Shown here piece after piece: positions 56,491 through 64,000 of a DNA stretch of 64,000 nt. Every line of letters begins with the position of its first letter. Within the stretch, counting starts at the first letter, position 1. A model generated the notes under the pieces. The model saw only the letters and a list, made by a program, of their open reading frames with translations. It had not been told where the DNA came from and ran no database searches. The position numbers and the translations under genes were made by a program. The DNA comes from Aralia elata (lineage: Eukaryota > Streptophyta > Magnoliopsida > Apiales > Araliaceae): the NCBI GenBank assembly GCA_034770075.1, contig CM068385.1, positions 60,018,980 to 60,082,979 on the forward strand, read 5' to 3'.

Positions 56491-57989
56491 ATGTTTAATA
56501 AAAATTAAATAAAAATTAATTAAATTATAAAATAATAAATAAATATTAAATAATTATTAATAATTAATAAGTAAATTCGAAAATTCATTTTTAAATTATA
56601 AAAATTTATTTTTAATATTTTTATATATTCTGATATATTATTTAATTTAATTAAATAATAAATAATAATTATGATAAATCATTTAATAATTGTTTTAATT
56701 ATTTAAAAATGATATTAAATTATTAAAATAATTATATTAATTATTTAAAAATGATATTAAGGTAAATAAAATTTTTATATATAATAATTAAATAAAATAT
56801 TAAATATTTAAAATATTATTAATGATAAATAAATCATTTAAATAATATATTAAGTATTTAAAAATATTTATAAATGATAATTAAATCATTTAAATATCAA
56901 ATTAAGTTTTGAAAATTATTATAAGTAATAAATAAATTATTTTAAATGATAAAATAATTTCTAAAAATATTATTAATGATAAAATAAATCATTTAAATAA
57001 TATTATATCTTTCTAAAAATATCATAAATGATAAATAAATTATTTAAATAATATTTTAAATATCTGAAAATATTCTAAATGATAAATAAATCATTTAAAT
57101 AAAATATTAAATCTTTTAAAAAAAATATTCTAAATAATAATTAAATCATTTAAAAATATTCCTAAGCTTGTAAAATTATTTAAAAATACTTCCAAGCTTC
57201 TAAAAATTATTTAAAAATAATACCAAGCTTCTAAAAATGTTATAAATAATAAATAAATTATTTATACTAATAATTAAGCTTCCAAATGAAGTTTTATCGA
57301 ACAACTTATGTGTTTAATTGATTAAGGACGCGACCGAGATACCGAATCAACGTCGAACCTTAATGAAATTTGTCTAGATTAGCGTGATACATGTTTATAT
57401 ACGTGCTAACGCTTATTATTGGTATACGTAGACTACGTGCGTTGACCGATTGTACTAAATTATAGTGAGTTACGCTAAGGCAAGTATCCCGAACTTATTT
57501 ACTTTTGAGCAAGTGTCCTAACCTTACTCAACTTATATTATGCAAGTATTATACATCTTGCTATCAATTATTGTGAAGTTATTGCTTCTTGTTCAGCATA
57601 ACTTAAGAAATGAATCATTATTCATATATTGTTGATTCAAGCGTAAATTGTTGTGTCAAACCAAATTGTTTGGTAAGACATCTTATACTGAGTAACTGCA
57701 AATGCCTTCATAGGAAGGCCAATAAATGTCGATAATATATTGACCACAAATGGTAGGATGATATGCATACTCCTAGGATATTGGTGAGGCTGATCACCTA
57801 CCAGATATCCAAAACTCAAATGGTTCTAAGTCATTAAAGACTGATAGAACTAAATGAAATATATGGTTCAGGTACAGAACCCTCAGTATACATCATTGAC
57901 ATCTTTCAAATCAAACACATGGTGTTTACATATTCAAATGAACTTGCTGAGCATTTGTAGCTCATTCTTACGCATATCTTCTTTCGCAG

Positions 57990-58048
57990 CTTTAAATGAT
58001 ATCCCTAGCACTTCTGGGTCAGATAAAGCGAAAGGACCTGTTAATTAG
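57990..58048 (+). other. Candidate mini-exon in solo LTR (plus)
   Basis: cttgctgagcatttgtagct and cattctta precede tcttctttcgcag, a strong acceptor. The next frame contains LNDIPSTSGSDKAKGPVN and then TAG at 58046. The frame is also open upstream to an ATG at 57854, so an unspliced 64-codon frame exists here. The tail PSTSGSDKAKG resembles those in the other LTRs. Confidence 0.5.
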
Positions 58049-58620
58049 TTTCATTACTGTTTTGAATACTCTAAGTCTTTTAAAGGCTTTTGTTGTAATA
58101 ACTTAGTATCGAGAATGATGTAACCGAACCAAATGATATGTAAGATATTATGATCCTTTATTTCACCGAATGCGTTATACTCTGATCTTTACTTTATTTA
58201 GCATAGTTGTACTAAGGAAATACAGTATCTATATGAACTATACATCTGAATGAGGGTATTTGAATGATATTAAGAGTTCTATAAGCTCTGGGGTTATACC
58301 TAATGAGCGCCGGTAAGGTGCCATCTTTACCGGAATGCGCCCCTCCGTTCTATGGACAATCTTATCATTAATACTGTGAATGTCAGATAGATTGGAACTA
58401 TTGATATGAAAGAGATATCCACAAGATATGAATCTGTACATCCACGTGAGGGTATCCAAACACAGATAACGTTCTGACGAGAACTATTATCTGTTATGGG
58501 ATACTATGAATCTTGGATAGATAGAAGTCATATTTTATTGAATATTTATAGTTGTATAGTTTCACGTGAGCACCAGATCTGCTACAGGGGAGTGTAGAGA
58601 TTTAGGGGCGTCACAGTTTC

Positions 58621-58938
58621 TATTATAATTAAACTCCTTTAATTAATTATGCTCCTAATCCGATTAGGAATTCATGAGAGAGTACTTCTATTAATTAATT
58701 CCCAATCCCTATTAGGAATTAAATAATAGTAATAGTAATAATAATATTAATAATAATAATAAAACTCCTCTTATTAATTTATATTTAATATTTTCAAAAT
58801 ATTAAATAATAAATATTAAGCTATTTAATTTATTCTATCTCCATAGACTAAATTAAATACACTTAACTTATTATTACAATTATGTCATTTACTTCTTCAA
58901 TAAATATTTTTCCTTTTGCGGTGTGACCCTTTAGGTTC
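58621..58938 (-). mobile_element. 5' LTR of copia copy 2, outer part
   Basis: This continues the copia LTR beyond the solo LTR (the target gtttc is repeated at 58616-58620). It is AT-rich with taataataat words and ends at 58938, where another LTR starts. The outer LTR end is not reached. Confidence 0.65.
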
Positions 58939-61900
58939 TGTAGCGCCCCCGAAGCTCGGGTCTTACTTTGAACCCGGGTTCGGTGCGCTACGGTACAACC
59001 CATGCAACATAGGCTTACTACGAATATGTAATTACACTAATATAATAACATATCCTCATCTAATCCCAGACACGAAGACCTTTAATAATACACTTATGAT
59101 CAAGGTTAAACAAATACCATGATCATTTACAAAATCTCCTATGTGAACGCAAGGTTCAGATTCTGACTTTATTCAATCCTTGAATAAATATACAATGTTA
59201 TTCAACAAGTATACATTCGTTAAAAAAATGTCCTTTGTACATCATTGTCATCCTTCTAGTTTACTATAACAAGTAACTAACATAATCACATCATAAATAC
59301 TATAATGGATAACCTTCAATTCTAACTCAAGGTTTACATAGTCAAATTTACGTATATCATATACCGTCATCACAGCTAAATAATTACAATAAAGAAATAT
59401 TTAGCAACCTTCTCGTATCTCTGTGCCTCTAATCCTTATCATCACGATATCAAGATAATTGCATTGCATCGTAAATCTGCAAAAGTTTTATTTTGCAAGA
59501 ATGAGCACGACGGCTTAGCAAGAACTAACAGTTTTCACATTTCATGCTTCACGTAATACATAAGTTTGCATTTTATCCATGCATCACGATTCTCATATTG
59601 TACATCTTACTCATGCATTATAAATCTTATGCAATTCATCTATATTTATGCATCATGCATCTCATAGCATACCCCATGCATCTCACATTGTATGTTTACA
59701 ATAATTCAAGTTCCACATAGGACAATATAGTCACATAATTGCACATTGTGCACACTTTAATCATGCTCGCATATAATCCACATAATAGTGAAAGATTTAG
59801 TAATCAAGTCATATACATCAATACATTTAAACGAGTCAACAAGTTACTGAAAGAACTTGCCTTTAAGCGTTCCTTGCCAAATTATGATGGCTCGTCCTTC
59901 AAATATCCTACACAATTTATTTAACAATAAAATACCAATTAGCCACTAAAAAGGCTTCATATAATGGTTTAAACTATAATAATTCTTATCTCATATTGTT
60001 CGCGTATTAGAAATTAATAAATGTGATTAACTCTAAAACGTCACTCGGTGTCGTGTCGTTAGAAAACGTTACGACCCTTATCATCATCAATACTTATTGG
60101 TTACATTAACCCCATTTCGTATCTTATAATGTTCGTTTCATTTGAATCAAAACACTATTTAAGTTCATTAACACTTTACGCGGCGTTTCGACGTTTACAC
60201 GTCACATGCCTAATTCGCCTCTTTTGCATGTGCTTAGCATGCTCATACATTGGGTTATAACACTCCATAATGTTTCATTCTTATTAGAATAAAAAATGTT
60301 AAACAAGGTTATGCACACTAGTTACGGTGTTACAACGCTTGTACGCCCAAACTTGCCTATTCGAACGCCCAAGCGACACGCAATTGCGTACGCCTAGCAC
60401 ATCCATTCGATTTATCTAATACTCATTGGTTAATGTTAAGCATCATTATAATTCATAACATTCATGTTATGAATGTTAGAACATCACTTTACAGGGTCGG
60501 GGGCATTACGTGTGCAAATGCGCATGCCCGACGCCCTCCGATTGACCCCAATTACGCATCAGTCCTATAAATGGCTAATTTAGGCCATGATATCTCAAAT
60601 CAAAAAACGTAAAGAACGAAAGTTGTAGGTCTACTCTTCCTCTTTCCGAATCATCTTGAATCATCAAATTTCGAGTTCGTATGAAAAAGTTATGGACATT
60701 TTACTACAGGAGGTCAAAACAGTCCACTCGGGCACGACTGCGCCTGACACATGTACAGCGCAGCTGCGCCCAATTTGGCCTTATGAATAGCAAAATCTAC
60801 AAAATTCTCCAGACACGAATTTCCGACCTCTTTCCACTCCGATCTCCATAACTTCTTCCATACACGTTAAAATTGGTTCATTTCGGACTCTATGGACTCC
60901 TAACTCATGGTGCTACAACATATCAAAAATTTAGAGCTACCCATTAACATTAACATGGCCAAATCGTAGGCCAAAGTACTAAGTTCATACTCTGTTTTAG
61001 GTGTTCTAAGTGTTCTTCACTAAAATCAACACCAAATCTTCGTTTTTACATCTTTTTACTCGATTCCAGCTGGGTTAGCTTCGTAACCCATGGAGCTACA
61101 ATACCATAGCAACAAATAAAATTAACAAACACGAAATCATAGCTTTATAGTCCTCTAAAAAGTCCGAATGTCCAAAAAGTCCATTGTTCTTCATGTTCTT
61201 CATCCTCCTTACGCATAGGTACAGATTTCTTCTATTTTTGTTCCACTTTAATGTTATTAATAGCTTATATAGTCTCTTAACAACATATATAAACAACAAC
61301 AACAACAACAACAACCAAAAATTTCCATAAAATCAAAACCCATCAAGAAATCTTTAAAACCTCTAAAACTCAACAATGGAGGAAATGAGCTTGAGGTTAG
61401 GATTTTACCTCTTGAATGATCCTCCTAGATGATATTGAGTATATTGGTGACTCTTCTTCTTCCTCTAGCTTCCTCTACTCTTCTCTTCTTCTTCTTCATT
61501 TTCACCCGTACATTTTCTTCTTCTTCTTTTCCTTCTTCTTTCTCTCTCTACAATAACCTCTCTCTCTCTCTATACCTCTCTATCTGCTGAACAAGGAAGA
61601 AAGGAAATGTGGAATGGGAGGGAATGAATTATTTGGAAGAAGTGGAGGAATTTTGGGAGAAAATGGGAGTGAGGCTCAAGGTGGCACCGACAACCCTCCA
61701 CTCTCTCATTTCCTAGCAATTTGATTGGTTGAAAATGGTTTGGTTGGTTCCCACTTGGTATAACAAGCCAAAATAAATACCCAAATACACAAAAATATCT
61801 CCGAAAACTCCCACTTTTGTACCAAAACTGGTAAATAAGTCTACTCAAAATTAAAATGGGTACTCCCATAAATTATTGAAACACATAAAAATAATTATTA

Positions 61901-62818
61901 CGGGATTTGTTCATATATTCAGAACACCCATATAATACATTTCGGATACGGATAAAATCACGTATCAGCTCAAGTAAAATTTCTGACACTTGAAAAAATT
62001 CTTTCTTCGCGTACACGTCTTAACGAAGTTAATAAAAATTGAAAAAGACGTAAAAAAAATATTTGGGCGTGAATAGTGTCTCGGGAAACGTGCCATGTGA
62101 ATAGTGTTTTTGCAATTTTTCACGAAATCAATTATTCACTCCTACGGTCCAACAACGCATAAAAATTCATACATTCACATCATCCGGGTTATAAAATAAC
62201 CTTAAAGGACATAACATAAAAAAAATAATATTTAATCTATTTAATAATATTAATAAACCCAAATTACAAGGCTATTCACGATTCGCGATCGCTACTCTTT
62301 CCGATTAAATTCCCATAATTATATACATCACGTACATATATCACACCCATATTTGGGTTAACGCCTTACGCCAAATAACTCGTTCAATAATATCCTTCAA
62401 CTATTTATTTAATCCAATAAATAGTACTCAAGCGATATTTTTCGAAACCACCATATTAGCTTATACGAAAACTTTCATATTTACTAATTATCGTCTACAT
62501 ATAATCTAGGTCATAATATAACCTTTAAACGCTTAACACATAATATTATTAATAAAAGTCTATTTTATTCAATAATATTCATAAGCTCGAATTACCAAGC
62601 TACCCACGACTCGCGATCGTTATAATAATTTACTATTAACTCATTCATTCTGAATCGATGTATAGATTTCATATTTATATATATACATATTAAGCTCACC
62701 AAATAAATTACATAAATATATATAACATATATATATTCGAACTCGACACGTCTCATAATAAGAATTATTCTATATTAAATTCTTATTATAATTATTCTCA
62801 AAAATTCGGGTTGTCACA
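58939..62818 (-). mobile_element. 3' LTR of a chromovirus-type element, 3.9 kb
   Basis: On minus it starts tgtgacaacccgaattttt (62818) and ends in gggggcgctaca (58939). The flank at 62819 carries a PPT and a pol-like end, so it is a 3' LTR. It contains the acceptor-like block (cattcttgc...cttttgcag on minus at about 59480-59520), the palindrome gcgcagctgcgc at 60758-60769, an (AAC)n tract at about 61292-61316, and a long pyrimidine-rich strand at 61449-61590. The open frames inside (for example 61570-61869) are chance. Confidence 0.82.
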
Positions 62819-62860
62819 TCCTTCCCTCCTTATAAGGATTCCGTCCTCGGAATCACAAAT
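62819..62860 (-). promoter_or_regulatory. PPT and pol-end remnant of chromovirus
   Basis: On minus, ggacggaatccttataagga is followed by gggaagga and the LTR start, the standard end of plant chromovirus pol plus PPT. The rest of the internal region is missing. Confidence 0.65.
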
Positions 62861-63144
62861 ATCAAACCTCTCTTAATCGGTTTTCATCTAATTTCTTCTG
62901 AAATTTTATCGTTGAATAATTTCAACATATTACTATAACATAGGTTTTACATCGCCTATTTAATCCACTTCCTTAACAAATTCTTGTAGGTTTTATTCCA
63001 TAACATTTATCAACTCAATTATACTTTGAGTATTATCCTATGTTTGACCTTTCAATTTCCTTTTCTAATGATCATTGTGTGTCACAATCATCATAATAAT
63101 TTAATATCATGATTTACTAACTCATAAACATTCGGGATATTACA
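62861..63144 (-). mobile_element. Start of another Tekay-like 3' LTR, truncated
   Basis: On minus, tgtaatatcccgaatgtt begins at 63144 with gaagaaggggtgaa before it, a second PPT-LTR junction in the same direction. Only about 280 bp remain before the junction with the preceding element. Confidence 0.65.
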
Positions 63145-64000
63145 TTCACCCCTTCTTCTAAGAATTTCGTCCTCGAAATTTCAACGCATTCATATTTGCT
63201 CATTCTAACCATCAAAACTAGGTTCTCAATCTAACCTTTACACTCTCCTCTTTCAAGGATTCACTTAAAATTATCGCATTCTACGACTACTTCTCCCTGG
63301 GAAAATTACCCTCCCCACAATCAGTTTCCCGAATAATAGGAACCTTCAACAATTGTTTAGTAATTGTGAAGTAACTTGAACAAATAGGAAATAAAATATT
63401 CCTTAAAAACTTTTCATATTATGCTGAGGGGCCATAACGACCATGACCACAGAGGTTTACGGGTATTACTACCCCTATCGATTTCAATTATGAAAAAGGT
63501 AATCTACCCCTGCTGGGGGCCATAAAGAACATGAACATTGAGGTTTACGGATATTACTACCCCTACCGATTTCAATTAAGAAAAAGGTAATCTACCTCTG
63601 TACGCCAGGTGATCAGCATTTTGTACTCTGACGTTGTGCACAACACTCTAGCTAAACGACTATATGCGTTTGCTTGACCACTATAGAGTCAGTCGGGGTT
63701 TTTCCGACATCAAATACCCCGATAATAGGGTTATTCACCTCAGCTTACTACAAAATTCCGCACCAAAACAATTTGGTTTAGGCATAAATTTTCAAATAAT
63801 ACTTGCATAAACATATTTCAACATTTGTCTAGCCGAATCAAATAGCTTAGACTTTTATTAACAATTCGGACATCAATCGAATTATTTTAGCCAAATCAAT
63901 TGGCATACTTTTTCATACTTTAAAGAAAACAAAAATCATTTTATGACGTCATGATACCGCACTGTTTCTACAGTCCGTTGAGGATTCTGTCATTTTGTGA
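63145..64000 (-). mobile_element. Internal end and LTR debris with an 88-bp tandem duplication
   Basis: 63145-63200 shows a pol-end remnant (aggacgaaattctta on minus). 63426-63600 holds two copies of an 88-bp unit (gccataa.. at 63431 and 63519; gaggtttacgg, accgatttcaatta and aaaaaggtaatctac are shared). 63720-63853 matches the conserved LTR block, with ggttattcacctcagc and the stem-like gtctagccg..cttagac at 63828-63853. No gene is seen. Confidence 0.6.

Larger units (their letters stand above)
54588..58615 (+). mobile_element. Solo LTR, 4.0 kb, TSD gtttc, telo-box rich
   Basis: It runs from tgtaatattccg to gggcgtcaca with gtttc on both sides (54583-54587 and 58616-58620). It has no PBS, PPT or pol. 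Features inside are nine AAACCCTAA telo-boxes (54935-55620), a TATA at 55472, five perfect short inverted repeats (55761-56490), a very AT-rich stretch of repeated attaaat words (56500-57280), and a mini-exon candidate (57990-58048). The words tgtcgtgctt (54730-54860) are repeated. Confidence 0.93.

Noticed and set aside
61570..61869. 99-codon minus-strand gene
   Set aside because: It lies in a long LTR, with no homologue in the other LTRs and low-complexity flanks.

Overview
This window is plant nuclear DNA, most likely from a eudicot, and I see no host gene in it. The evidence is AT-rich intergenic sequence packed with plant-type LTR retrotransposons: Ty3/gypsy of Tat/Ogre, Athila and chromovirus (Tekay-like) type, and Ty1/copia including a SIRE-like element. 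TATA boxes, spliceosomal-looking introns and plant telo-box motifs are also present. No rRNA, tRNA, CRISPR array or bacterial gene is visible. Nearly every open frame is a retroelement domain or its antisense shadow, and most are broken.

Layout. 1-17575: a Tat/Ogre-like element on the minus strand. Its 3' LTR (1-1500) is cut by the window edge. Then come a PPT, a 35-bp/140-bp minisatellite in the 3' untranslated region, two broken plus-strand (antisense) genes (PMD-like and DUF7745-like with a coiled coil), integrase, RNase H, RT, protease with a G-patch-like tail, gag, PBS and a complete 5' LTR (15440-17575). 17576-19512: part of a Tekay-like LTR that the Tat element interrupts. 19513-21481: a decayed minus-strand copia gag/protease with its leader. 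21482-26435: a plus-strand SIRE-like copia (LTR with U3 tandem repeats, PBS, gag, protease, integrase) truncated at the start of RT. 26541-26843: a MITE. 27030-28214: an old Tat RT/RNase H fragment. 28215-30133 plus 48128-49342: one chromovirus 3' LTR split by a whole Athila element (30134-48127). The Athila element itself carries two solo LTRs (33440-36133 and 40532-45663) with perfect 5-bp target duplications. 49388-50885: the chromovirus integrase. 50886-52003: another LTR fragment. 52004-58938: a second copy of the copia family, whose LTR is split by a third solo LTR (54588-58615, TSD gtttc). 58939-62818: a 3.9-kb chromovirus-type 3' LTR. 62819-64000: PPT and LTR junction debris.

Most notable. 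(1) Four divergent Tekay-like LTRs carry the same block: a stem-like motif, a candidate 3' splice site and a short Lys/Gly-rich reading frame ending in a stop. (2) The antisense gene pair inside the Tat element. (3) Nine telo-boxes around a TATA box in one LTR. (4) Clusters of short perfect inverted repeats, with a different word in each LTR family. (5) Four dispersed copies of one word in the copia leader that change together between the two copies. The two Tat LTRs differ mainly by single-base indels over about 1 kb, so sequencing or assembly error should be excluded before frameshifts here are read as biology. Family names come from motif recognition by eye; no search was run.
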